Part shown: positions 14,994-23,452 of the stretch, in pieces
Numbering within the stretch: the stretch's first letter is position 1
Layout of the letters: every line of letters begins with the position of its first letter
From: Gimibacter soli
GTDB lineage: Bacteria; Pseudomonadota; Alphaproteobacteria; Sphingomonadales; Kordiimonadaceae
Reading direction: 5' to 3'
DNA length: 64,000 bases
NCBI RefSeq assembly: GCF_028463845.1
Contig: NZ_CP116805.1
Coordinates: 2,542,001-2,606,000 of the forward strand
Notes under the pieces: generated by a model
Told to the model about the DNA's origin: nothing
Database searches by the model: none
The model's input: the letters and a program-made list of their open reading frames with translations, nothing else
Position numbers and translations under genes: made by a program

Positions 14994-17447
14994 ATGCGGA
15001 AATTGGGTTCCAGCCTGCTAGTATTGTGTACGTACGGGCTCAGCCAGCAGGCAGTTGCACAGACGGAAGACCAGAGCGACGACTTCGCGCTTGAAGAAAT
15101 TGTGGTTACGGCGCGCGGCCAGCGCGAGATCCTGCGGGAAACCCCCGCAACACTGACGGTACTGACAGCCGAAACGCTGGAAAAGACGGGCATCAAGAAT
15201 GCCTCCGACTTTGTGAACTTCACCCCCGGCGTGTCCATCGTGGCCAACACAGCCGAAGCCGGCGACAACCAGATCAACATCCGCGGCATCAATAGTGCGC
15301 GCGACGCCGAATCCTCGGTGGCGCTGGTCGTTGACGGCATCCTCAAAACCAACACCGCGGTACTCAATCAGGATCAGGGCACTGTCCGCCAGATTGAAAT
15401 CCTGAAAGGCCCGCAGGGCGCCATCTATGGCCGCAACGCAGCCGCCGGCGCCATCGTCATGACCACGGCTGAGCCGGGCGACGAAATGGAAGGCGGCTTC
15501 AAGGCAAGCGGCGGCAACAACAGCAATTTCAGCGGCGCGGCCTATATCAGCGCCCCGCTTTCCGACACTGTCGGCTTCCTCGTTTCAGCGGACTATACGA
15601 CAACCGACGGCTTCTTCCGGAACCGCTATCTTGGGGACCGGGCCATTGTCGATGACCGCGAGACATGGAACATCAATGGCCGGCTGGTACTGAAGCCGAG
15701 CGACGTGACGAAGATCGATGCCAAGCTGCGCTACGGCGAACTGGGCGGTGCCTCGATTAACTTCAACCCGATCTTCGCCCTGCCCACCTTTGCAAGCGGC
15801 CTTGGCGTGCCAGCCTTCTATGAAGACATCAACAAGCACACCTTCCTCTATGACAGCAACATCCGCCCAGAAAACGACCAGCGCACCTTCGAGGCGTCGG
15901 TCAAGCTGGAGCATGAATTCGATACGATGCGGCTGACCGCATGGGCGCTTTACAGCGATGTGAAGAACGACCTGACCGCCGATGGCACCTCGGGTGACTT
16001 CTTCCGCTATGCCGGTGTTGCAGAATGTATCGCCTCGACAGCCGAGGCCGAAGGCTATCCGGTCAATCCGCCGTCCTACTTCGCGGGCGCATTCGGCCAG
16101 CTTTACGGCGCCTATTCGCCCACGACCTGCGACGGCACCCAGTATCAGATGCGCAACCAGAAAGACTTCAGCGCCGAAGTCCGGTTGGCGTCGCTTGATG
16201 ACGGGCAGCCGCTGCAATGGCAGCTTGGCTCCTATTATCTGAATATCGACCGCACCACGGCGGTCAGCCTTGGCGCTGACCTCAATCAGGGTGTCCTGCA
16301 AAATCCCTATAACGGCCCGACCTCGGCAAACCCGACGTCGCAGCTTTACTGGGATAATTTCAACACCAACGTCTATGCAGGTTTCGGCTCGCTGAGCTAT
16401 GCCATGAGCGAAGCCCTCAAGGGCACCTTCGCCCTGCGCTATGACCGCGAGGAACGCAAGGTCCACAACCTTGCCCCTGCCGTGTTCGACCCTTACACAG
16501 GCGGCCCCATCAACCCGGGCCAGCAGGTGGTGGACGGCGTGGTGCAGCCGATTGCCGACCAGTCGGAAGCCTTTGACCAGATCGAGCCGAAAATCAGCCT
16601 GAGCTATGCGCCTGACCGTACCTTCACGGCCTTCGCCAACTGGGGGATCGGCTTCAAGTCCGGCGGTTTCAACAACCAGGGCAGCAAGGCGCTGATCGAT
16701 GCCAACTTCAACTCGGCCCCGGTCAACGCCGGCGTGGTGATCAACGACCAGTTCCGCAAGGAAACCTCAAGCGCGTTTGAAGCAGGCATCAAGGGCACCT
16801 TCCTTGATGGTCGCGTCAGCTACGATCTTGCGGGCTACTATACCAAGGTCGACGACATGCAATTCTTCGAATTCTTTGTCGGCGGCTTCGGGCTCCTGCG
16901 CGTTGTTTCCAACATCGACCGGGTCGATATCAAGGGCCTTGAAACCAACGTCAATGTCCGCATTACGCCCGAATGGCGCGTGTTCGGCGGGGTGAATATC
17001 ACCGACAGCGAGATCAAGGAAAACGCGTCGCGCCCCAATACCGTCGGTAACAAGTCACCCTACACGCCGGACTACACGATCAATGCCGGTACCCAGTATG
17101 TGCAGGAGATCACGGACGATATCGATCTCTTCGTGCGGGCTGACTGGCGCCGCGTGGGCCCGACCTGGTTCCATACAGTGCAGGACCAGACGCGGGTGAC
17201 GATCTTCGAAGCCTTCTATCCGGGCCTCGGCACCGCCAACTATGACCTGACGCAGCGCAAGGCCTACGATCTCGTCAATCTCCGCATCGGTTTCGAGACC
17301 GACACCTGGAGCCTGACAGGCTATGCCTCCAACCTCTTCAACGAGAAGTTCGTCGAGGAAGTGATCCCGGCGGTCGAGTTCGGCGGATCGTTCGTCTCGC
17401 CCGGTGCGCGGCGGTCTTACGGCCTCGAACTGAGCTACAAGTTCTAG
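14994..17447 (+). CDS. TonB-dependent outer-membrane receptor (catabolic island, receptor 1)
   Basis: An 817-residue protein with a signal peptide ending near AVAQ (residue 23) and a TonB box EEIVVTARG at about 36-44. The plug domain (ETLEKTGIKNASDFVNFTPG, then ILKGPQGAIYGRNAAAGAI) is followed by a beta barrel ending in the aromatic C-terminus LELSYKF. Such receptors bring large or scarce substrates across the outer membrane using TonB energy. The strong ribosome site AGGAGAGGG precedes the ATG. It lies directly upstream of the GntR regulator, and a TGTATACA site sits in its promoter, so its substrate is probably the compound degraded by the neighbouring enzymes. The overall type is like the sphingomonad catabolic receptors rather than a proven siderophore receptor. 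Confidence 0.92.
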   Translation: MRKLGSSLLVLCTYGLSQQAVAQTEDQSDDFALEEIVVTARGQREILRETPATLTVLTAETLEKTGIKNASDFVNFTPGVSIVANTAEAGDNQINIRGINSARDAESSVALVVDGILKTNTAVLNQDQGTVRQIEILKGPQGAIYGRNAAAGAIVMTTAEPGDEMEGGFKASGGNNSNFSGAAYISAPLSDTVGFLVSADYTTTDGFFRNRYLGDRAIVDDRETWNINGRLVLKPSDVTKIDAKLRYGELGGASINFNPIFALPTFASGLGVPAFYEDINKHTFLYDSNIRPENDQRTFEASVKLEHEFDTMRLTAWALYSDVKNDLTADGTSGDFFRYAGVAECIASTAEAEGYPVNPPSYFAGAFGQLYGAYSPTTCDGTQYQMRNQKDFSAEVRLASLDDGQPLQWQLGSYYLNIDRTTAVSLGADLNQGVLQNPYNGPTSANPTSQLYWDNFNTNVYAGFGSLSYAMSEALKGTFALRYDREERKVHNLAPAVFDPYTGGPINPGQQVVDGVVQPIADQSEAFDQIEPKISLSYAPDRTFTAFANWGIGFKSGGFNNQGSKALIDANFNSAPVNAGVVINDQFRKETSSAFEAGIKGTFLDGRVSYDLAGYYTKVDDMQFFEFFVGGFGLLRVVSNIDRVDIKGLETNVNVRITPEWRVFGGVNITDSEIKENASRPNTVGNKSPYTPDYTINAGTQYVQEITDDIDLFVRADWRRVGPTWFHTVQDQTRVTIFEAFYPGLGTANYDLTQRKAYDLVNLRIGFETDTWSLTGYASNLFNEKFVEEVIPAVEFGGSFVSPGARRSYGLELSYKF

Positions 17448-17483
17448 GAACCCTCCGGGTGTACGCACCCACGGATAACCATC

Positions 17484-17514
17484 GAGGCGCGGCTGGCAAC
17501 GGCCGTGCCTCTTT
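17484..17514 (+). terminator. Probable terminator after TonB receptor 1
   Basis: GAGGCGCGGCT at 17484-17494 can pair with GGCCGTGCCTC at 17501-17511, including wobble pairs, and is followed by TTT. The short T run makes it a modest intrinsic terminator. Confidence 0.5.
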
Positions 17515-17553
17515 GCATGGCATGAAAGAGCATGCAGCTGGTGCGAAGCCCCT

Positions 17554-17571
17554 GTTTTGGCGTGCCAAAAC
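17554..17571. promoter_or_regulatory. 18-bp perfect palindrome GTTTTGGC-GT-GCCAAAAC before the GntR gene
   Basis: Two 8-bp arms are exact reverse complements around GT, 51 bp before the GntR start codon at 17622. The sequence differs from the TGTATACA sites, so it may be bound by another factor or be an autoregulatory site. Confidence 0.45.
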
Positions 17572-17621
17572 CGGTCAAGTTCCGTATAGAGGCTGTAATC
17601 CTTCCGGAAAGGAACTCGAAG

Positions 17622-18278
17622 GTGTCGAAAGCGACTGAAAAGGCCTATGAAACGATCCGCGCGGCGATCCTGTCCGGGCGCTACGCCCCCGGCGCGCATC
17701 TGAAGGAAGAGGAGCTCGTCGGCCTCTGCGGCGTCAGCCGCACCCCGGTGCGCGATGCCCTCCGCCGACTGGCGGCCGATCGCTATGTGGTCGCGCGGCG
17801 CAATCAGGGCACCTATGTCAATGAATGGTCGCTCGACGATATCGCCTGCATCTTTGAAATGCGTGCCCTTCTCGAAGGCTATGCCGCCGAGCGCGCGGCC
17901 ACCCGCATCACGCCCGATCAGCTCGCGCGCGTCGACAAGGCATGGCGCGATATCGAGGACGTCCTTGCCAAAGACAAGCTGGATATCCCCGAATTCCTGC
18001 GCGCCAACCGCGTGTTCCACACAACGATCATCGAGGCCGCCTGTAACCGCCAGCTCCGCGAAACCATCGACCAGCTGGTGCAGCCCCCGATCGTGAACCG
18101 CACAGCGATGACCTATTCACGGCAGGACCTGCGCCAGAGTAACGATCACCACGGGCTGATCCTTTCGGCACTCAAGACCGGCGATGCGGTCACCGCCTGC
18201 ACGGCGATGCGCCAGCACCTGCTGACGTCCTATCAGAACTTCCTGCGCAATTACGACCGCTCGCTGGGGCAGGAATAA
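17622..18278 (+). CDS. GntR-family regulator, FadR/FCD subfamily
   Basis: A 218-residue protein. Residues 5-70 are the GntR winged helix (YAPGAHLKEEELVGLCGVSR, TPVRDALRRLAADRYV). Residues about 85-215 are the all-helical FCD ligand domain, with the metal/ligand region around FHTTIIEAACN and the late His of SNDHHGLILSAL. FCD regulators usually bind carboxylic acids and repress catabolic operons. The start is most likely the GTG at 17622, preceded by AAGGAA; the open frame extends 30 codons upstream without domain content. It lies between receptor 1 and the oppositely oriented hyuBA genes. Repeated TGTATACA palindromes at the promoters around it are its likely binding sites. Confidence 0.88.
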   Translation: MSKATEKAYETIRAAILSGRYAPGAHLKEEELVGLCGVSRTPVRDALRRLAADRYVVARRNQGTYVNEWSLDDIACIFEMRALLEGYAAERAATRITPDQLARVDKAWRDIEDVLAKDKLDIPEFLRANRVFHTTIIEAACNRQLRETIDQLVQPPIVNRTAMTYSRQDLRQSNDHHGLILSALKTGDAVTACTAMRQHLLTSYQNFLRNYDRSLGQE

Positions 18279-18294
18279 CCGGACAAAACCATAG

Positions 18295-18332
18295 AAAAGG
18301 GCCGCCCGTGACATTCACCGGCGGCCCTTTTT
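18295..18332. terminator. Bidirectional intrinsic terminator between the GntR gene and hyuB
   Basis: GGGCCGCC at 18299-18306 pairs with GGCGGCCC at 18320-18327. It is flanked by AAAA on the left and TTTTT on the right, so it can stop transcription from both converging genes. Confidence 0.85.
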
Positions 18333-18347
18333 CATTCTATGCTCTTG

Positions 18348-20210
18348 TCAGTGCTGGCGCGGTGGCATCGGCGCCGGCAGGCCGGTATCCGCCTCGCAGC
18401 GCGCCCGCAGTTCCTCGATCGACGGGCCGAAATTGAAGATCTGGCTGGTGTCGATTGTCTTTGCAAGCTCGGCGCGGCGGGCCTTTGTGGCGGCTTCATC
18501 CACCGTGAAATCCTCCCGCACCTTGACGCCATAATTGGCAAAGGCACCCTCGACGCTCACAAGACCGCGTTTCACCTCAAGCGCCACGAGATCGGCATCG
18601 CGCTCGGCCGGGCTGCCCCAACCGCCACCGCCCCAGGTGATATAGTCAAGCTCGTCGCCTTCCTGCACCTCGATATTATCGCACTTGGCAGGCAGGATGA
18701 TTTCCTCACCCGATTTACGGCGCAGCACCTTCCTTGACCGCTCGCCGGGCTCACCGCCGTTCACACCCCAAGGTGAGGTGAACCAGCGGTCGTCATGGAT
18801 CGCGATAATGCCGTCATTGAGGAAGGCATAGGTCATCAGGATGCCATTGCCGCCACGGTTCTTGCCCGCCCCGCCACTATCGGCAAGCGAGGTATAGCGG
18901 GTGATGCGCATCGGGAAATAGCGTTCCAGAAACTCGTTCGGCACGTTGGTGAAGCCCGGCCACAGGCTATGACCATCCGGCCCGTCACCCCAAGGCCGGC
19001 CCGGAATGCCCCCGAAGCCGATCTGGAACAGCTGGAACCATTCGCGGCTGTCCTTGTGGAAGCCCGAATACATCAGGTGCGGGCTCGACGAGAAACCGGC
19101 CGCGTTCAGGAATTCCGGCTGCCCCTGCCCCAGAAGCCCGCCAAGTACGTCGAAGATACGGCCAAGCGCGTGGGTCCGGCAGGAAAGCGCCGCCGGGAAG
19201 GCCGGCTTCAGCAGGCTGCGTTCGGGGATGCGTACGTCAACGAGATCATAGAAGCCATCGTTGAACAGCACCTGCGGATCGAACACCATGATCATGTAGA
19301 TGCCAAAGAACATCTTCAGCATGTTTTCGTTGAGATAGAAGTTCACCGAGCCAACGGCCTGCGGGTCGGTACCTTCGAAATCGAGGATGACCTTCCCGCC
19401 CTCGCGCCACATGGTGCATTTCAGCTTGTAGGGGCCATAGCCGCGGCCATCGTCGCAGACATAATCCTCGAAGCTGACTTTCTTTTCGGAAACCGCCGAG
19501 GCAATCAGGTGCCCCATCGCGCGTTTGTTGCGGGCCAGAAGCTCATCCGTGGCGGAGGAGAAAAGGTCGTCGCCGAAACGGTCGCAAATCTCGTTCACGC
19601 GGCGCTCGGCCACCCGGCAACTGGCGACAATGGCCAGAAGGTCGGCACGGCACCATTCGGGCATCCGCACCTGATGCAGCACCAGCTTCAGGATATCTTC
19701 CTGCAGCACATCCTTGCGGAACAGCTTGATCGGCGGGATGCGCACGCCTTCCTCGAAGATCGAGGTGGCGTCGGTGGGCAGCGAGCCCGGCACCTTGCCG
19801 CCGATGTCAGTCTGGTGGCCGAACATGCAGGCCCAGGCGGTCAGCCGCCCCTGGCGGAAGATCGGCCGGATGATCAGCCAGTCGTTATTGTGGCTGACCG
19901 CGCCTTCGCACGAATAGGGATCGGAAAGCCAGATCATGTCGCCTTCCTCGATCTCGCCTTCATAGGCGCGCAGGAAGCCGCCAATGAAGCTGCCGAACTG
20001 GCCGACGACCATCAGGCCGTTGCGGTCAGCGATCAGCGGGAAGGCGTCGCCCTGCTCCCGGATGCCGGGGCTCATGGCCGTGCGGAAAAGCGTCGCGTCC
20101 ATCTCTTCCCGCGCGTTGCGCAAGGCATTTTCGATGATATCGAGCGTGATCGTATCCACGTCGATGGGCGTGAAGGGCGTCTGGTTGGTCTGGATGATTT
20201 TTGCAGCCAT
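18348..20210 (-). CDS. hyuB: Hydantoinase/oxoprolinase B-type subunit (HyuB family)
   Basis: A 620-residue protein of the hydantoinase B family, as shown by DIIENALRNAREEMDATLFR and the block FPLIADRNGLMVVGQFGSFI. EGDMIWLSDPYSCEGAVSHN and the C-terminal EGDELDYITWGGGGWGSP agree. With the A subunit it forms an ATP-dependent cytosolic enzyme that opens cyclic amides, as in 5-oxoprolinase, N-methylhydantoinase and caprolactamase; related acetone/acetophenone carboxylases act on ketones. No third small subunit is present, so a hydrolase is favoured over acetone carboxylase. The start is the ATG at 20210, 11 bp after the hyuA stop, so the two are translationally close. It is the last gene of the lyase-hyuA-hyuB operon. 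The exact substrate cannot be read from the sequence. Confidence 0.85.
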   Translation of the reverse strand: MAAKIIQTNQTPFTPIDVDTITLDIIENALRNAREEMDATLFRTAMSPGIREQGDAFPLIADRNGLMVVGQFGSFIGGFLRAYEGEIEEGDMIWLSDPYSCEGAVSHNNDWLIIRPIFRQGRLTAWACMFGHQTDIGGKVPGSLPTDATSIFEEGVRIPPIKLFRKDVLQEDILKLVLHQVRMPEWCRADLLAIVASCRVAERRVNEICDRFGDDLFSSATDELLARNKRAMGHLIASAVSEKKVSFEDYVCDDGRGYGPYKLKCTMWREGGKVILDFEGTDPQAVGSVNFYLNENMLKMFFGIYMIMVFDPQVLFNDGFYDLVDVRIPERSLLKPAFPAALSCRTHALGRIFDVLGGLLGQGQPEFLNAAGFSSSPHLMYSGFHKDSREWFQLFQIGFGGIPGRPWGDGPDGHSLWPGFTNVPNEFLERYFPMRITRYTSLADSGGAGKNRGGNGILMTYAFLNDGIIAIHDDRWFTSPWGVNGGEPGERSRKVLRRKSGEEIILPAKCDNIEVQEGDELDYITWGGGGWGSPAERDADLVALEVKRGLVSVEGAFANYGVKVREDFTVDEAATKARRAELAKTIDTSQIFNFGPSIEELRARCEADTGLPAPMPPRQH

Positions 20211-20221
20211 TGTCTTTCCCC

Positions 20222-22276
20222 TCAGGCGACCGGATTGATCAGGATATTGCCGAAGTCATCAACGACCCCGACATGGTCGGGCAGGATCACCGCGGTCGAA
20301 TCCATCTCGGTGATCACGCACGGGCCGACCAGCCGGTCACCGGCTTCGAGCTTAGCGCGCTCGTAAATAACGGCGTCGCGTTCCTGCCCTTCAACCCACA
20401 TGCGGTGGTCGCGCAGCTTGGCCTGCGCCGGGTCCGTGTCCCCTTTGGCGAGCTTCTGGGTCGGCATTTCCGCCGCCTTGCCAAGCCCGATGGCCCGGAG
20501 GTTGACGATTTCATGCACCACATCAAGATTGAAGGTGAAAAGCCGCTTGTGTTCGGCATCGAAGGCCGCCTTGACCGCCTCGATCCCGTGGCCAGCTTCG
20601 AAGTCGGCAATATCGATTGCCATGCTGACTTCGAACCCTTGGCCCGCGTAACGAACGCCGGCCTCGAACCGCACCGACTGCTCGTCCTCGGGCACGCCTT
20701 CGTCTTTCAGGTCGCCCTTCACCACGCCGCGCATTTCGGCGAGAAGTGCAGCGATTTCTGCATCTTCCGTCTGGCTGACCATCTTGTTGAACGAGCGGGC
20801 ATGTTCGTAACGGAGCTGCGTGGTCGCGTCACCGGTTGCACACAGCACACCGGGGCTCACCGGCACGATAACGGGATAGGATCCCATCAGCTTGCCAACC
20901 GCGTTCGAATGCAGCGAACCCGCGCCGCCAAAGCCCATCAGGGCAAATTCGCGGGGGTCATAGCCCTGCTGCACGGAAACAAGGCGAAGCGCGCCGAACA
21001 TATTCTCGTTGGCGATATCGATGATGCCCTGTGCAGCCTCATAAAGGCTGACACCCAGCGCATCGGCAACCTTCTGCACCACGGTTTTCGCCGCGTCACG
21101 ATCCAGCTTGAAGGTACCACCCAACAGCGATTCCGGCAGGTTGCCAAGCACCACATGTGCATCCGTTACCGTCGCGCGGTCGCCGCCCTTGCCATAGGCC
21201 GCCGGCCCCGGCACGGCGCCCGCGGATTCCGGGCCGACACGCAGCGCACGGGTCAGTTCCGGCACATGGGCGATGGAGCCACCACCAGCGCCGACCGTTT
21301 TCACATCCAGCGACGATGCCCGCACGGTGAGGTGACCGACACTCGTTTCGCGGCGCAGCTTGGGCTCGCCGTTCTCGATCAGGGCCACGTCGGTGGACGT
21401 ACCGCCCACATCAAGTGTCAGGATATTGCCGATCCCGGCATTGCGCGAAACCCACAGGGCGCCTGTCACGCCGCCAGCCGGGCCGGACATCAGCAGGTTC
21501 ACCGGGTGCCCCTCGGCCTTCTCCGATCCCATCAGGCCGCCGTCAGACCGCAGAAGGTTGATCCGGCCTTTCATGCCAAGGGCGCGCAGCTTGGACCGCA
21601 GGTTGGCCACATACATGGCCATCACGGGCCGCACCAGCGAGTTGGCAACAGTGGTGAGCGCACGCTCATATTCCTGCATCTCGGGCAGGATTTCATGGCT
21701 CAGCGAAACCGGGATATCGGGGAAAATCTCGGCGGCGATTTCGCCAACGCGCTGCTCGTGCGCGCCGTTCACATAGCTGTTAATCAGGCAGACCGTCAGC
21801 GCCTCAATCCCTTCGGCTTTCAGGCGCAGGAGTGCTGCGCGCACGCTCGCTTCATCAAGGGGCTTCACGACGCTGCCGTCAGCGCCCAGCCGTTCAGTGA
21901 CCTCGACGGTCGTCTCCAGCGGGGCCAGCGGCTCGGGCTTCGGCCAGGTGATCCAGGCGGCAAGCCCGCCGGGCACCAGCGACCGGGCGACCTGCAGGAT
22001 CTGGCGGTAGCCTTCGGTGACGACGAGCCCGGTGCGGGCGCCCTTGCCTTCCAGAACGGCGTTCGTGGCAACCGTGGTGCCATGCAGGAACTGGTCGATC
22101 TCGGACGGCTTCACGCCTGCCGCGGCGCAAATCGCCTCGGTGCCGTTGATCACGGCGACCGACGGGTCATGCGGCGTGCTTGGCACCTTGTTGCGCCATG
22201 TTTTTCCGGTCTTTTCCTCGATCAGAAGGAGATCGGTGAATGTCCCCCCAACGTCTACTCCGAGCCTGTATGACAT
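20222..22276 (-). CDS. hyuA: Hydantoinase/oxoprolinase A-type subunit (HyuA family)
   Basis: A 684-residue protein. It starts with the sugar-kinase-like phosphate loop of the family (YRLGVDVGGTFTDLLLIEE) and has the second nucleotide-binding block LTLDVGGTSTDVAL near residue 289. FALMGFGGAGSLHSNAVG and HGTTVATNAVLEG are typical family blocks. HyuA binds ATP and phosphorylates the cyclic substrate, while HyuB completes hydrolysis. The gene sits 11 bp upstream of hyuB and 48 bp downstream of an HMG-CoA-lyase-like gene in one leftward operon. The operon starts at 23263 behind two TGTATACA sites. The length fits bacterial hydantoin-utilization A proteins (about 680-720). Acetophenone carboxylase-like activity is an alternative. 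Confidence 0.87.
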   Translation of the reverse strand: MSYRLGVDVGGTFTDLLLIEEKTGKTWRNKVPSTPHDPSVAVINGTEAICAAAGVKPSEIDQFLHGTTVATNAVLEGKGARTGLVVTEGYRQILQVARSLVPGGLAAWITWPKPEPLAPLETTVEVTERLGADGSVVKPLDEASVRAALLRLKAEGIEALTVCLINSYVNGAHEQRVGEIAAEIFPDIPVSLSHEILPEMQEYERALTTVANSLVRPVMAMYVANLRSKLRALGMKGRINLLRSDGGLMGSEKAEGHPVNLLMSGPAGGVTGALWVSRNAGIGNILTLDVGGTSTDVALIENGEPKLRRETSVGHLTVRASSLDVKTVGAGGGSIAHVPELTRALRVGPESAGAVPGPAAYGKGGDRATVTDAHVVLGNLPESLLGGTFKLDRDAAKTVVQKVADALGVSLYEAAQGIIDIANENMFGALRLVSVQQGYDPREFALMGFGGAGSLHSNAVGKLMGSYPVIVPVSPGVLCATGDATTQLRYEHARSFNKMVSQTEDAEIAALLAEMRGVVKGDLKDEGVPEDEQSVRFEAGVRYAGQGFEVSMAIDIADFEAGHGIEAVKAAFDAEHKRLFTFNLDVVHEIVNLRAIGLGKAAEMPTQKLAKGDTDPAQAKLRDHRMWVEGQERDAVIYERAKLEAGDRLVGPCVITEMDSTAVILPDHVGVVDDFGNILINPVA

Positions 22277-22324
22277 CCCGTCTATCTCCCCGTATCGGTC
22301 TTGAGCCGTTCTGAAATCATGATA

Positions 22325-23263
22325 TCAGGCGGCGCAGCTGGTGCCGCCGCCTTCTGGAAAACCGCCCGCCTGCGCCACTTGCGATGGCACCGGGCGGCCA
22401 AGAATTGTTTCGACCCAGCGTGCGCCCGCGACAATCGCATCAAGCGAAAGGCCCGTTTCAACCCCGCATTCGGCGAGCATATAGACAAGGTCTTCGGTCG
22501 CGATATTCCCGGTCGCTTTCGGTGCGAACGGGCACCCGCCAAGGCCGCCGATGGAAGCATCCAGCACATCGGCGCCAGCCTCGTAGGCGGCCCATGCATT
22601 GGCGATCCCGGTGCCGCGCGTATTGTGAAGGTGGACCCGGATGGGCATCCCCGGCAAGCGTTCCTTCAATGTGCCGACAAGCGACGCCACGGCGCGCGGA
22701 TTGGCGACACCGATAGTGTCGGCAATAGCAATCTCGCGCGGGCCGGCCTCAGCGATTGTCTCTGCAATCGAAACAATGCGCGCGGGATCAACCCGCCCTT
22801 CGAAGGGGCACCCGAAAGCCGCCGAGATGGTCACCTGCGCTGACATGCCGTTTTCTACCGCCATCCGCACGATCTGGCTTGAAACCTCGACCGATTCAGC
22901 CGAGGTCTGGCCCTGATTGCGGGTCGCGAAGGTATCGGTTGCCACCACCACGGCGCCTGCCTCGTCAACCCCGCGCCGTCCGCCTTCCCGCGTGGCAAGC
23001 GCTCGCAACAGGCCGCGCTTGTTGAGAACAAGGCCGATATAGGTAACGTCCCCGCGGTCCGGCAGCCCGGCGATCACGTCTTCAGCGTCGGCCATTTGCG
23101 GCACACGGGCGGGATTGACGAAACTTGCCACTTCAAGGCGCCGCGCACCGGCATCGATGGCACGCGTGATGAGCGCGAGCTTGTGGACAGTCGAGAAAAT
23201 GACCTTCTCGTTCTGCAGGCCGTCCCGCGCGCCAACCTCGACAATTTCGACAGGTCTCATCAT
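22325..23263 (-). CDS. Hydroxymethylglutaryl-CoA-lyase-like aldolase
   Basis: A 312-residue TIM-barrel protein of the HMG-CoA lyase/DRE-metallolyase family. It has EVGARDGLQNEK with Arg13-Asp14, and the flexible active-site loop GLGGCPFAPKATGN with catalytic Cys244. The metal-binding strand reads HLHNTRGTG (211-219), where true HMG-CoA lyases have a His-x-His-Asp motif. That points to a subfamily acting on another 3-hydroxy-3-alkyl acyl-CoA. The reaction would split a CoA ester into acetyl-CoA (or similar) plus a ketone or keto acid. It is the first gene of the operon with hyuA and hyuB and is divergent from a CoA-transferase that could make its CoA substrate. Confidence 0.83.
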   Translation of the reverse strand: MMRPVEIVEVGARDGLQNEKVIFSTVHKLALITRAIDAGARRLEVASFVNPARVPQMADAEDVIAGLPDRGDVTYIGLVLNKRGLLRALATREGGRRGVDEAGAVVVATDTFATRNQGQTSAESVEVSSQIVRMAVENGMSAQVTISAAFGCPFEGRVDPARIVSIAETIAEAGPREIAIADTIGVANPRAVASLVGTLKERLPGMPIRVHLHNTRGTGIANAWAAYEAGADVLDASIGGLGGCPFAPKATGNIATEDLVYMLAECGVETGLSLDAIVAGARWVETILGRPVPSQVAQAGGFPEGGGTSCAA

Positions 23264-23301
23264 CTGTGTCTCCCGCCCTATCCATACGCATTTCTATTGA
23301 C

Positions 23302-23334
23302 TGTATACAATCCTAAAAATAATTTGTATACAAA
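23302..23334. promoter_or_regulatory. Paired TGTATACA operators between divergent catabolic operons
   Basis: TGTATACA at 23302-23309 and the longer perfect palindrome TTTGTATACAAA at 23323-23334 have centres 23 bp apart, about two helical turns. They lie in the 189-bp gap between the lyase-hyuAB operon and the CoA-transferase-amidase operon, overlapping an AT-rich promoter-like stretch (TTGACT at 23297). The same core is found before TonB receptor 1. The local FCD-GntR regulator is the best candidate. Confidence 0.65.
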
Positions 23335-23452
23335 ATTGGGACGCGATAAATCTGGGCCTTGAGGGGCAATTGCCGACCACGGGCTATTTAGAAGAATACA
23401 TAAACTGAAGGGTCCGGTTCGCGGGGCTTCGGGTCTGGAAAAGGAGACAAGC

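Noticed and set aside
20201-22273. 690-codon open frame on the plus strand
   Set aside because: It is antisense to hyuA over its whole length. The composition (rich in His, Arg, Gly) is that of a GC-rich shadow frame and no domain is seen.
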